Origin: Cycas panzhihuaensis
Taxonomy: Eukaryota > Cycadophyta
Length of the DNA: 64,000 bases
Assembly: GCA_023213395.1 (NCBI GenBank)
Contig: CM041465.1
Coordinates: forward strand, 50,475,741 to 50,539,740
Reading direction: 5' to 3'
The notes under the pieces were generated by a model, which had not been told where the DNA came from, did not search any database, and saw nothing but the letters and a program-made list of their open reading frames with translations. Position numbers and translations under genes: made by a program. Below, piece after piece: positions 30,758-42,247 of this stretch (positions are counted from its first letter, which is position 1; each line of letters begins with the position of its first letter).

Positions 30758-31703
30758 TCCCCCTTTAGTGTGAATGTGGGACTATAGTTTTTATTTAGTT
30801 TCATTATCACAAGTGAAAGAGGGAATTGCCCTTGCTGTCATGTCTACATTTGACACATCCCCCCTTGAGGATAATTTTGCTAAATCCAAATTGACACACT
30901 TTTGAGTCCTAGAAAACACCTTTATGCAGCTTCTTTGTATGTCGCACACCTACAAAGGTCTCCGCACCTTTGAATGGGATTGATTTCCTCTCTTCAATGG
31001 TTCCTTTTGCGTCAAACTCGTTCCATATGAGTTTTGCATCAATTTCTAGCTTTTCAAGTGGCATTTTCTACATTACATACACTTCATACATAGGTGATAA
31101 GCAGTAGTGTGGCCTCCCTTGTGTTTCAAGCAATAACACAGGGCTGCATGTGCCTTCAGTATAACCCTTTGTGGCTTTTATGTGTACCCATGCATTTAGC
31201 TACACCACAGCATGACTTCAATGTGGCGTGAATATCCGTGATGGTCTTCATAACAACAAAAATTATTTATTTTTTACTTGATGAATGAATATATGTTTGA
31301 ACAGGTATATATGAAGCACCTTGTTTCAATCACTTCAACACTGTTTCATCAAATTTTTAGTTCAACATACATTTGCTTGAGTGGCTTCCAGAGATTTCAC
31401 ATATCTCACTATGACCTCAACACTCTATTAGAGTACACACGGTTCACATGCAACTTCACTGACCCAATGCTTCACATGCAACTTTTGGAGCATCACACAC
31501 TTTGACTTACATGCATTAATGTGTCTTCTAATTGCTTTAGATGATTGTTAAACCCTTTTGAACGACCTTCATTTTGTTGAGAGAGTTTTACACGTTGTGA
31601 ATGGATAAATGGAGCTCCTTGCTTCAAAATGTACAGATGCAACCTCCATGATTGGCTTTCTCGAGGTTCTTGCACCAAATACGACTTCATACCTTCTTTA
31701 CAC
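30758..31703 (-). pseudogene. Element B 3' interior with a decayed unrecognised frame
   Basis: The first bases on the plus strand, TCCCCCTTTAGTG, are the reversed polypurine tract. A second such tract, CATCCCCCCTTGAGG near 30857, suggests a duplicated or nested 3' end. On the minus strand from about 31075 a frame reads MPLEKLEIDAKLIWNEFDAK, then ERKSIPFKGAETFVGVRHTK, with a stop after KLHKGVF. It is not recognised. Another open minus frame lies at 31690-31493. No RT or RNase H blocks were found. Confidence 0.4.
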
Positions 31704-31968
31704 TGTTACAAGCCTTACACTGTTACAAGCTTAATTAATTAATCTAATCATTACCAAAAGGTGCCTTTGAATGGTTGCACCCATTCACCTAAAGACATTA
31801 TTTCATGCATAAAAATATGCATCCGTTGTAAATATTCAGCATCATTCATTTCTATCAATCAAATATATTTGGTCTTTTCAGTATTAATCCTTTCATGCGT
31901 ACTTGTGCTTGTGTTGTCTCTATTGGAATTAGTGATAATCTTCAAGTTACGAACAAAGGTTCGTAACA
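31704..31968 (+). repeat. Element D 5' LTR
   Basis: Ends GGTTCGTAACA. The start is doubled: TGTTACAAGC occurs at 31704 and again at 31721, a 17-bp tandem duplication absent from the 3' LTR, so the true start is 31704 or 31721. Shares AAAGGTGCCTTTGAATGGTT with the other LTR. Confidence 0.85.
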
Positions 31969-33335
31969 AGTGGTATTATAGTAGCATCTTGGCACTTGTG
32001 ATTGCAAAATTTATCTGCCATCAAACAAATTTGATTAGTATCAAATTCCATTCACTGTTTTGCATTTATAACCATTACCAAGTTCATCCCGATTACAACA
32101 ATTAGGCACACAATTGCAGCACAGATATTATGAGAGAGCGCCATAAATTATTGAGTGATATACTATTGACATCGGTATATTATTCAAGAGAAGTCCATTA
32201 ATTAGTTATATTATTCATAAAAGCCATCATGTTACATAGAAAACATAAATAAAAATCGTGATCAATGAATTCACTTAGATAATCAACATAGATATAATAC
32301 AAATTGTGATTGGGAGTTTATTCTACAACATGTATATCAACATCCTACCTTTGTGCCAATCAACTTGCTCTATAACACTCTAATGTAGCAATCTCCTTCT
32401 ACAAGGCATGCTTACGCCACAATAACAACTCATTGGGTATTAATAGAATTCTTGCATCATTGAAAGATCAGATAAGGCAATGCAAGTGGTGTATTTGGAA
32501 TCTCGTTAGAGCGGAGGAAGGAAATGCATAGGACGTCCCATATGATCAGGCAACAACACAACATTCAAGGCATTATCATTCCATTCCAAATAGTGCATAA
32601 GCATTATGCATTACTCGGGGTCCGATTGTAACAAGCCTTACGCTTGGATCAAGTTTGATGTTACTGTTCATTGTTAGATTTGCCATTTCATCGTTGTAGC
32701 CTACCATTTGAATTTAATTTAGTAATGCATACAATTGGAAGCCATAAACGACATAAAGAAATGAACTGCACAACATAATATATAACTCTATAATCAAACA
32801 ACTATGCATTCCTTTGTAATCAAATGAGTGACATACTAACGCCTTAATCAGTTGTTGCCTTCTACGAAGTTAAATGGTCGAATACCTCTAAGATCTTATG
32901 GTTGCGTTTTACTTGCTCGGTTTTTCTATCTTCGTATGAGTTGTGGTGAATATTACATTGTCATAGGTTTCATTTATCCTTGTATTTGTTACAACATATT
33001 TACCACAAATATCATGTCGCTTCAATCTACATTGGGCCATAGTTAAATCTCAATATTTTGTCACTGCTTCTTGTCTCTGTCATTATGTCACTGAAGTCAT
33101 CACATTTGCCATGACAAGAAAATATACACAGAGGGAAGCGGTATATAGATGTCTATAAAACAAATTGATGTGTATAATCAGCGGATATGGTATGGCCATT
33201 GATGTAGGCAAAGACTTGCGGCTTTATTATACTAACTTTTGAGCCAAGGAAATATAATTACAACCTCTGCGTATTGTAAACAATATGAACTGTATATTAC
33301 AACTGTCATATAAGGCTGAGTTGGGTTGTAATTTA
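31969..33335 (+). other. Element D 5' interior, non-coding
   Basis: Primer site at 31971-31984, then about 1.35 kb of AT-rich sequence with many in-frame stops in all frames and no recognised motif. Ends at the CCCAT target site of copia-C. Confidence 0.55.
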
Positions 33336-33340
33336 CCCAT
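33336..33340. repeat. copia-C target site duplication, left copy
   Basis: CCCAT immediately before the TG of the 5' LTR; the same five bases follow the 3' LTR at 39313-39317. Confidence 0.92.
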
Positions 33341-33660
33341 TGTTAGCATGGTAGTTTAGTATTAAGCCCCTTGTTAATGTTATTGTGGTGGTTTAATTAT
33401 GTGATTAACAAAAAGGTGTGAGTTATGTAGAGACCTCTTGAGGGATTATAAATATCCGAGAGCCCTTGTATATTCATATCATTCAAGCGATAATCAATGT
33501 GATCGATAGATCTTTGTGGTGGGTTTTTTTTGGAAAGGGTTTCGCACGTATATCCTGTGTACTATGCAATTGTTTTCTGTGTTTATCTTGTTTGCTTGCT
33601 GTGTATGGTAAAATATTCTATGAGTGTAAACATGTATGGGTTCATTTATGTTTCTTAACA
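33341..33660 (+). repeat. copia-C 5' LTR
   Basis: TGTTAGCATGGTAGTTTAGT to GTTTCTTAACA. ATTATAAATATCC near 33445 is a plausible TATA region. Confidence 0.95.
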
Positions 33661-33676
33661 TGGTATCAGAGCTGTA
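33661..33676 (+). other. copia-C primer binding site
   Basis: TGGTATCAGAGCTGTA directly follows the 5' LTR: the canonical initiator Met-tRNA site. Confidence 0.93.
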
Positions 33677-34985
33677 GGGTCGTATACAACTGAGGTTGGA
33701 GTTGCATAGAGTGATGAGATCGTAGGTTGTTGGGTGATGTCATCAAAACCCAGGATTTCTTGAGGACTTATCTTCTCCAACAGCTTGCAGGAGCAGGTAC
33801 AATGTTCAATGGTGGTTGAGGAGGTGAAATTCACCTATCAACAAGGTTAGGCATTGTTGGGGTCAAAATTCAGACTTGCAAGCCATTTTTGTAGATTAAG
33901 TTGGCTTGTTGGGGGTCATCCAAAGCTGGTTGGTAAATTGTGCATTGCCTGAGGCCAACAGAGCATGTTTTGGTGGAGATCTAATAGTAGTGAGGGTAAC
34001 CATATATCATACAAGTATGTTTGCTCTATTTTTAACAAAGTACTGCTATGTTTGGCATTGGAATTATCGTTTTGCACCTAAGAAAGTGCAATATTGTGTC
34101 CTGTTCATGAGGTTTTCTATCCTTAAGAAGGTTGTTAGGTAGTAGTAATAGCTATACCTGGATTGATTGGAGTGCATGGCTAAGTGCTAAGTATGGGCAA
34201 CTTTGTGTAAGCTTGTAGCCCTTTCTTTATCATTTGTGAGTGTGCTATTTGTCTAAGATTGGATCGACGATCTCTTGTATGATTGCTGGACTATGTGAGG
34301 TTAGTTTTTACCAACTGTGAGTGTTGGGGAAGTCCGTAAGTGCTCAGAGGACTTGCATAGGTCTTGCTGTTGTAACACCCTTTGTACATGTTAATTGGAG
34401 TTCAAAGATATCACACAAGTGACGTTTGATAAATATTTTGGTCAGTTAACCTTAGTCTATCTTTATTATGAGTTAATCTTGGATTTCAAGCATGTGCATT
34501 TAATAAACAGGCGTGTGGCCTTTGTAAACAACCGCCACTTTAGGAATATACCTTTTAGCATATTCCATATAAAGTGACCTCTTAAAACCTTTGAAACACC
34601 ATTGAAATTTTACAATTTGTATACATTGAGCATTGTAAGTCATTTTGAGATCATTATTAGAGCCATTTTTGATTGGATTTGACTTGGAGGACCGATCGTA
34701 CAAGCGCTACTATGTGATAATCTCTTTTGGGTGAAGCATATATTCTAAAGGTGTTTTGAGCTTTTTTTTTTAGCCTTTTTTTGAGCATTTTGAGAATGAT
34801 ATTGAAGCATGTTGATGAGGGGTTTACTGTTGGTGCGCAGTTTGGCTTGCATAACCATTGTTTAGTGTGCCCCAGTGGATGTGCTTGAGAAGGTGGTGAA
34901 CACAATGAAGTGGGTGTTGTCCGGGAGGATAAAGGTCTAGTAGTCCGGTAACATTGACTCTTTTTTTGAAGCCTGTTTCTTGAGA
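33677..34985 (+). other. copia-C leader
   Basis: 1.3 kb without recognised coding. Plus frames at 33906-34142 and 34395-34577 have no family features. Such long leaders occur in several elements of this window. Confidence 0.6.
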
Positions 34986-35820
34986 ATGGATCATTTGATG
35001 CCCAAAGTTATCTTTAATGGCAACAATTTCAACGAGTGGAAGGCTAACATGGAGTTAATATTAATGGTGAATCAACTTTGGACAATAACTAAGGGGAAAG
35101 TGGATGTAATTTCGCTTAATCATAAGGAACATGTTCGACTTCATGAGAAGCAGTTCACGGCAGTCAAATTGTTGAAACTGTCACTAGTGCCATAGTAGAG
35201 GGTGTTGGTTTATAACCTTGATCAACTAGACGAAATATGGGCAATGTTGTGTGAAACTTTTAAGAAGAAGAAGACAAATAGACGTCTACTTTTAATGTTG
35301 GAGCTTCTCAATTCTACAATCAAAGATGAGACCAATATAAGTACCTACCTGAATAAAGTCACTGACTTAAAGACCAAGCTAGAGGAGTTGAAATCAAATT
35401 TGATTGATGATGCATTATTATTTGCGATAATCGTGTTGAAACTGCTTACTGCATTTTCCACTTTCTAGACTGTCTATGGCAGAAATGAGGTGATAGAGGG
35501 TGAGACATTTAATGGTATAAAGAATCTCATTCTAGCTAAGAATGCCAAGTTAAAACATCATGGGATTCTTAGAGATTTTGAATCAAGTCAAGCCTTAGTC
35601 ATAAAGACACAGAGGAGGGAGACCGTTCAAGAGGAGTTCACATAAAGGTCAGGGGAAGAGTTTCAAGAGAAGAAGAAATTCGCAGGTAAATGCAACTACT
35701 ATAAGAAGGAAGGCCATAGAGAAAAGAATTGTTGGTACAAAAGAAGTGACAAATACAAAGCTAGCAAAGATGATAAAGGAAAGAACATAGTAGCACACTG
35801 TGTCAGAGTGTCAACCTTGT
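34986..35820 (+). pseudogene. gag: copia-C gag
   Basis: Probable start at 34986: MDHLMPKVIFNGNNFNEWKA then NMELILMVNQLWTITKG, the copia gag opening. The frame is kept to the knuckle at 35691-35732 with stops at 35193, 35196, 35466 and 35643. The middle has LDQLDEIWAMLCETF, LLLMLELLNSTIKDETNIST and KLKHHGIL. The knuckle reads CNYYKKEGHREKNC: the second Cys of CCHC is Tyr. Element B gag has the same substitution. Confidence 0.9.
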
Positions 35821-36234
35821 CAGTCGAATCAAGTCAGACAGACTATTGGATATTGGACTCTGGAGTGTAGAAGCACATCTCTTTCTAGAAGCAAAACTTT
35901 GATGTTTGGAGTACAGATCATAGTAATGTTGAAATTATCCTTGGAGATGCTCACGCGTTACTAGTTGAAGGTGTTGGCGATGTATCCTTGGCAGATGGTA
36001 AGTTTAAAGAGGTCTATTATGTATGCAAGATACGATTGAATTTCCTTTTAGCTTGAGAAATCTATAAACAAGGAATGAAGGTTGAGCTTTATAAAGATAT
36101 ATGTCTGATTAACAATCCTAACAGATTTCTCTGTCATTGCTACTGGGAAAGTAAGAGATAATTTTTGGGTGTTTGGAAAGTTTCAATCTTAGAAGAAATC
36201 CTATGCTTTTGTTGCTAGTGCAGATGATGTGAGT
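35821..36234 (+). pseudogene. copia-C protease
   Basis: YWILDSGV near 35843-35866 keeps the aspartic protease D-S-G, followed at once by a TAG stop (35867). Downstream VEIILGDAHALLVEGVGDV, FKEVYYVCKIRLNFLLA and VKLYKD-like residues follow the family pattern. A frameshift occurs before 36235. Confidence 0.88.
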
Positions 36235-37100
36235 AAGCTGTGGCATGATTGCTTAGGTCACCTTAATTATAAAAGCATTGCACTACTGAAAAGGTTGAAA
36301 ATTGTGGAAGGATTACCATTTGTTTTATGTTCAGATGGTGTATGTGCAGGGTGTATGTATGGGAGGCATCATTGCTATCCTTTTGCTTGAGACAATGCCT
36401 GGAGAGCCATGGAGAAGCTTGAGCTTGTGCATACAGACGTGATAGGACCACTCTCGAACCTTTCAATATCTTGAGTTTGATATACCTTAGTGTTTATAGA
36501 TGACTATGCTATGAAGGCCTGGGTGTATTTTCTAAAGAACAAGTCAGATGTGTTTGATCGCTTTCGTGATTGGAAAGCATGTGTTGAAAATGAATGTGAT
36601 AAAAAAATTAAAATATTGAGGAGTGATGATGGCAGGGAATACGACACTCATGTATTTAATTAGTTTTGTTGGGATCATGGTATAAAACATGAGTTGATAG
36701 TCCTCTATATCCCACAATAAAATAGTGTTGGAGAGAGTAAAAATCATACCATGATGGAGATGGCAAGGTGTATGGTGCATTCGAAAAACTTGCCACCGAT
36801 GCTTTGGAAAAAAACTATAGCGATTGTTGTTTATATTCTAAACAAAGTACCCACTCAAGCAGTTCTAAGCATGACCTCTGAAGAGAAATAGACAGGTCGT
36901 AAATATGTTATTTATCATTTAAAAATATTTGGGTGCATAGGATATGCATGCATCATAGACGAAGGTCGCAAGAGTTTGAAGTGTATATTTGTGGGGTATT
37001 TTGATCAGAATAGAGCTTATAGACTATGGGATCCGCAGAGGAGAAAGATTGTGATTAGTCAGATGTTAAATTTGATGAGTCATTGACGTATCATGTTGAA
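36235..37100 (+). pseudogene. copia-C integrase
   Basis: KLWHDCLGHLNYKSIALLKR at 36235, zinc ligands CAGCMYGRHH, LELVHTDVIGPLSN, VFIDDYAMKAWVYFLKNKSD (first Asp), ILRSDDGREYDTHVFN (second Asp; family SDNGGEY), NSVGESKNHTMMEMARCMVH (Glu kept, A-R-K changed), FGCIGYACI, KCIFVGYFDQNRAYRLWDPQ and KIVISQ. Stops at several conserved positions. The D,D-E residues are all still encoded. Confidence 0.9.
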
Positions 37101-38130
37101 AAGTAATGAGAAGAGCCTTTTTACCCCCCACTACTTCCATTTTCAAATTCAACAGTTGAAGAGGACGATGAGCTAATCTTTGGAATTCAAGAGGAAGTTG
37201 GAGCGAGTAATAGTGAGGAGCCATCATGTGAAGAATTACCTACAACACCAAGTCCTTCTATACTGTTATGGACAAAGAAGGTGATAGAGGATTCCAGAGT
37301 GGCGATGTAGAACCTTGCTGATGACAGAAGAACAAAAAACCAGCATGCTAATCAGAATTTGTTGGTAGATACCAATAACTTCGGTGATCGTATTTCGTAT
37401 GATGAAGCAAAGGACGATCCACGATGGAGAGCTGTGATGGAGGACGAGTATTGCTCAATTATGAAGAATGCCACATGGGATTTGGTTCCACTACCTTTGA
37501 ATTTGAACCTAGTTGGATGTAAGTGAGTCTACAAGACAAAATTTTGCTCCAATGGAGAGGTGGACGAGTACAAGGTTAGGCTTGTCGCTTAAGGTTTTAA
37601 GCAAAAAGAAGGAATTGATTATGAGGAGACATTTGCACCGGTCTCCAAGATAATGACGGTTCGATTAATCTTTTTCTTAGTAGCTGCATATGGTTGGGAA
37701 TTACACCAAATGGATGCTAAGTCCACATTTCTTAATGGAGATCTAAAGGAGGAGATTTATATGTTGCAACCTTAGGGATTCATTAAGAAAGGCTAGGAGC
37801 ATCTTGTGTGCCATTTGAAAAAATCACTCTATGGCATGAAACAAGCATCCCGTGCTTGATATGAGAAGATCAACGTCAAGTTGAAGGAAGAAGGATTTCT
37901 TGTTATAGATCTGGACCCAAATCTGTATGTGAAAAAGAGTAGGACCTCAATAGTAGTTATTGTGTTGTATGTGGATGATTTACTTATCGGAGGCTACTGT
38001 AATAAGACTATTGTAAGAGTCGGGTCTAACTTGGGAGCTACCTTTGATATGACAAACCTCAGGCCATTATGTTATTTCTTGGGTATTGAAGTTAGGCAGA
38101 TGGAAGATCAAATCATGTTGTTGTAGACAT
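37101..38130 (+). pseudogene. copia-C reverse transcriptase
   Basis: After an acidic linker (to about 37370): YDEAKDDPRWRAVMEDEYCS, NATWDLVPLPLNLNLVGCK, DEYKVRLVA-stop-GFKQKEGID, ETFAPVSKI, WELHQMDAKSTFLNGDLKEE, KKSLYGMKQASRA-stop-YEK, then open from 37881: LKEEGFLVIDLDPNLYVKKS and VLYVDDLLIGG (catalytic YVDD). Stops at conserved Lys, Glu and Trp codons show single-base decay. Confidence 0.92.
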
Positions 38131-38935
38131 AGTATGTGAAGAACCTACTGGAGAAGGTCAAGATGCGGGATTACAAGCCGATTGCAACACCATGTGCTAA
38201 AGGCACAAAGCTGTGGAAAGACATGGCCAAACTCTCTGTAGATGGAACATTGTACCATAAGTTGGTAGGGAGTCTAATCTATTTGACTCATACTAGACTA
38301 GATATCGCTTATCTTGTTGGATTGGTTTCCTGATATATGTAGAATCTTTAGCAACCACATTGGGTTGTAGCAAAGCAGATTCTAAAGTACTTGAAAAGGA
38401 TACTTAATCTTAGTCTTGAATACCTTTGTGGTGAAGAGTTAAAGTTGTATGGTTACACTAATGCTGATTGGGGAGGAGACCTTGATGATCGGAAATCCAC
38501 TGCTAGATACATCTTTGGTGTCAGTAATGGATTTGTTTCGTGACAATCAAAGAAGCAATAAACAATGGCGTTATCTTCTACAGAGGCAGAATGTCAAGGA
38601 CTCAGTGTTGGTGCAAAAGAAATTGTATGGTTACAAGGTCTCTTGAAGTATCAAATGGAAACCCGATTATTTTTGTTGATAATTAGAGTACTATCTGCTT
38701 GTAAAAGAATCTAGAGTTTCATGCTTGTACGAAGCACATTGAAATACAACACCACCATATCCAGGAACAAATTGGATCAGGGAAGCTGCATGCAGGCTAT
38801 TGCCTGAGTGAATATCAATTTGTAGACATCTTCACCAAAGCGCTTACTGAAAATCAATTCACAAAGATGCGTACTGGATTGGGACTCATAGGAGTTATCC
38901 TTGAGGGGGATGCATCGACAAGGGTAAAGAAGTAG
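38131..38935 (+). pseudogene. copia-C RNase H and pol C-terminus
   Basis: Same frame as gag. VKNLLEKVKMRDYKPIATPC, LYHKLVGSLIYLTHTRLDIA, VVAKQILKYLKRIL, YGYTNADWGGDLDDRKSTAR (DxDW box), SKKQ-stop-TMALSSTEAECQGLS, then IVWLQGLL. The end, IFTKALTENQF-like, lies near 38827-38860. The polypurine tract AAGGAGGGA precedes the 3' LTR at 38991-38999. Confidence 0.9.
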
Positions 38936-38999
38936 GATAGTCCAAGCCTTCATAATAATTAAACTGCTTAAGGTTCTCCACATTCACATTAAGGAGGGA

Positions 39000-39312
39000 T
39001 GTTAGCGTGGCGGTTTAATATTAAGCCACTTGTTAATGTTAATGTGATTAACAAAAAGGTGCAAGTTATGCAGAGAGTCGCAACCTTTAAAGGTTGATAC
39101 CTCTTGAGGGATTATAAATATCCTGTAGCCCTTGTATATTCATATCAGTCAAGCGGTAATCAATGTGATCGATAGATCTTTGTGGTGGGTTTTTTTTCCG
39201 AAAGGGTTTTCCACATATATCTTGTGTACTGTGCAACTGTTTTATGTGTTTATCTTGTTTACTTCTTGTGTATGAGTGTAAACATGGATGAGTTCATTCA
39301 TGTTTCTTAACA
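39000..39312 (+). repeat. copia-C 3' LTR
   Basis: 313 bp, TGTTAGCGTGGCGGTTTAAT to GTTTCTTAACA, followed by CCCAT (39313-39317). Confidence 0.95.
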
Positions 39313-39867
39313 CCCATCGTATTGTTTCTTGGGCCTATAAGCAAGCACCTATAATACCCTATATAATTGTCGTTTGCATAGGCCTTGGTCACCTACCTCC
39401 ACAAGTTGTGATGTCTAAAGTTCCAGTCACCTTTGCACTAATATCTCAAGGACTGTCACTGAGTTGAGCAACTGTCCAAAATAAAAAATGTTGGCAACAT
39501 TATTATCATAAGCAATAATAATAATAGCATTATTATCAACCACATATTATTATTGATATAGACATTGGATTCTCTTATATAAGGCACCATATCATCAACA
39601 AACCATAGTATCATGACAAGCTACAATATCGTATTATCATTGCTATATTGACTATTGACTTGTCGTGGTGTGAATAATATAGATTGGGTGAAATATATTG
39701 AATAATATAGCTTGGGCGAATTATATAGATTGACTCACATTATATGTTAACTGATCTTCGTGTACCATTGGTGGCAGGAAATGTTCATCCACCCTCTTGT
39801 AGGAAACATATGCCTACCTTTGCACTAAATCATAGAGAATACAAAGTATAAATGAGAACAAAACATG

Positions 39868-39952
<85 letters not shown>

Positions 39953-40629
39953 TAAATGAAAGGTTTTTATGGTGAATATTAGACACAAAACGCACCGCAA
40001 TATATGCGGCAAATATTAATCCTAGAGTAAATGTACTTGAATAAATAATATACATGCCGCAAATGAATTCCATTGATATGCACAATTGGGTTGCATACTT
40101 TCAAACTTTGCTGATCAACAAGCTTGCCTTAAAATATTATTACGAGTGGCAAAATATAAGTTCAACGACTAATATTTTTGTCACTTAACTATATCATTAA
40201 CGTATTTTTATTATTGGGGCTTGCAAGATTAATTATTAATATATTATAGAGGGCTAGTATATCTATGCCGAGTCAACTCAATCATATCACCTAAATCAAT
40301 AGCAAGAACACACTACATTAAGAAATAATATAGTGTTGAGTCATAGCAAGAATAAATAGCTCAATAATAATATAATAATATTGACCAATGCCTTGGGTGT
40401 TATTATATTGAGCTCATAATACTTACTGCCTTTAGAATAAATAGTGACTTGGGATGTTGGACATACCACATGAATCATCAACCTACATTGCATAAAATGT
40501 CATTGATATGTACTGACAAGATTCACTATTTATACATACAAAAAGATTATAGGAGGAGGCATTTGCCACAAGTTAGGCCTAACTTGACCCAAACCAATGT
40601 TAGGCACGAGTAGAATGCTAACACATGGT
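39313..40629 (+). other. Element D middle interior, non-coding, with microsatellite
   Basis: About 1.3 kb of AT-rich sequence, starting with the second CCCAT. No recognised genes. It contains the compound microsatellite at 39870-39951. Minus frames through the microsatellite are simple-sequence artefacts. Confidence 0.6.
39870..39951. repeat. Compound microsatellite (AT)n then (GATA)n
   Basis: About 25 AT units at 39870-39920 followed by about 8 GATA units to 39951. Likely length-variable. Confidence 0.97.
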
Positions 40630-41980
40630 TTTGTCAAAGAGTAGGAGAAGTCGTGGCTAGGAAGCATTATGGAAGCCAAACATGAATTTATATATGTAGA
40701 TGAGAATGATGAAGAATTTTGTCACCAAGCATCATTCAAATATTTAGAATCTTCTTTGACGTTGGTAAGCCTTAATGATGCACTCCTATTGGCATTAGAC
40801 AAAAAAATAATGAGCAATAAAGAAGGTTACAAGAATTACATTAGAGAAAATTAAAAGTCATAAAGAACATATAGATAAATTTGTGAGGCAGGTAGATGAG
40901 GATGACACAACTATATTAAAGGATAATGGAGCACAAGATCCTACAACACCGAAGGAAAAATGGTCTACCAATCGCGAGCAGTTCACAAGGGAAATCATAG
41001 TCTTGACATATAATTTGAGCATGCAAAAAGAAAAAAATTAATAAACAATAAGAAAATAAGGATGAAGCATTGATAATTGACAAGGACAAAAACCCTATGC
41101 TATTCTTAGAAGAATATATACCAATTTATGATCAAACGGTTATTGAGGATACACCAGAAAGGTCACTAATGCCAATGATGATATTTTCGTCCCCTAATCA
41201 ATTTGAGAAGAACTGACCAGTGTCTACAATGTTTCCTAATCAATTTGAGCAAAAATTACTAATGTTGATGGTAGCAAGTTCACCTCCTAATCAACTTTTT
41301 CAGAATCTAAAAGCAAGCATAAAAGTTTCTACTTTGAAACAATGTCACTAGGCAACAACACCATCAACTACTTTTCAGAGAAATATATTTAACAATTTTG
41401 GAAAAGGTGACCCAACTCCTAATATAAAGAATGATCCGTATGACACTGCAAGCAAAATTTGTAAAGATAATGTTGGTGAAATCAATATACTAGATAATAT
41501 GAATCAAATAATTACATCATATATACCAGAGGATTCTTTAGTGTCAACACTACTCATGTCATCCCCTAATAAATCCAAACAGATCCCAAGCATTGATATA
41601 GAATCTTATATTTTATGACAATACTGGTTTATATCAACACTGACATAGACTTGCATTTAATAAATTTGCAAATGATGACCAGTCAAAATGTAATCTCCAT
41701 CGATAATTTGAAGTCAGAATTGAGTGAAATATTTCTTGGTTGCACTTAATCTATAAACGAGGATATACAAAAAGTCAATGTTTTCGAAATCAATGTCTGC
41801 CAAATAATTCCAATTGGTCTACGACCACATCAACTTATTTAAGTTTGCACTTGTATTTGTATTCGTTATTGTTTGAAGTTTTGATAATTACGACTTGACG
41901 ACATACACCAGATGATTATGACATCCTCTTATCAACAAGAAGCAACATTTGACTTTCATTTTTATATGCTTCAAGGGCTA
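40630..41980 (+). pseudogene. Element D unrecognised coding remnant
   Basis: Open at 40669-40854: MEAKHEFIYVDENDEEFCHQ, SFKYLESSLTLVSLNDALLL, ALDKKIMSNKEGY. Then frames alternate: DKFVRQVDEDDTTILKDNGA near 40870-40930, REIIVLTYNLSMQKEKN, and from about 41170 a proline/serine-rich stretch with repeated PNQFE-type units (near 41198, 41229, 41298), followed by FNNFGKGDPTPNIKNDPYDT. The opening block matches element A. The gene lies between the non-coding interior and the polypurine tract. I do not recognise the family; it is neither copia gag nor pol as I know them. Confidence 0.5.
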
Positions 41981-42001
41981 AGAATTTCAAGAAGGGGGTC
42001 T

Positions 42002-42247
42002 TGTTACAAGTCTAAGCCTAATTAATTAATTTAATCGTTACTAAAAGGTGCCTTTGAATGGTTGCACCCATTCACCAAAAGACATTTTATGCATATAAGT
42101 ATGCATCCATTGTAAACATTAAACATCATTCTTTTTTATCAATCAAATATATTTGGTCTTTTGACTATTAATCCTTTCAAGTTGTGCGCGTGTGCTCTCT
42201 ATTGGAATTAGTGATAATCTTTAAGTTATGAACAAAGGTTTGGAACA
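42002..42247 (+). repeat. Element D 3' LTR
   Basis: 246 bp, TGTTACAAGTCTAAGC to AAAGGTTTGGAACA; aligns with 31704-31968. The polypurine tract AAGAAGGGGGTC precedes it. Confidence 0.87.

Larger units (their letters stand above)
33341..39312 (+). mobile_element. copia-C, full-length but decayed Ty1/copia element
   Basis: 5,972 bp. LTRs 33341-33660 (320 bp) and 39000-39312 (313 bp), both TGTTAGC...TTAACA. Primer site TGGTATCAGAGC is flush with the 5' LTR. Perfect CCCAT target duplication. Gag, zinc knuckle, protease, integrase, RT and RNase H lie in order on the plus strand, largely in one frame, broken by roughly twenty stops and few frameshifts. The LTRs differ at many sites, including a 22-bp GAGTCGCAACCTTTAAAGGT-type insertion in the 3' copy, so it is an older insertion. 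Its gag matches that of element B. Confidence 0.96.
31704..42247 (+). mobile_element. Element D, LTR element inserted in element B gag, carrying copia-C
   Basis: LTRs at 31704-31968 and 42002-42247 (TG...CA). Primer site TGGTATTATAGTAG starts 2 bp after the left LTR; polypurine tract AAGAAGGGGGTC lies just before the right one. The interior (31969-33335 and 39318-42001) holds no gag-pol of known type but has an unrecognised coding remnant near its 3' end (40630-41960) related to element A. Its right end interrupts the minus-strand gag of element B. Flanking pentamers TACAC and CAGTT do not match. Confidence 0.8.

Noticed and set aside
39825-40085. Minus frames with long Tyr-Ile runs
   Set aside because: They are translations of the AT/GATA microsatellite.
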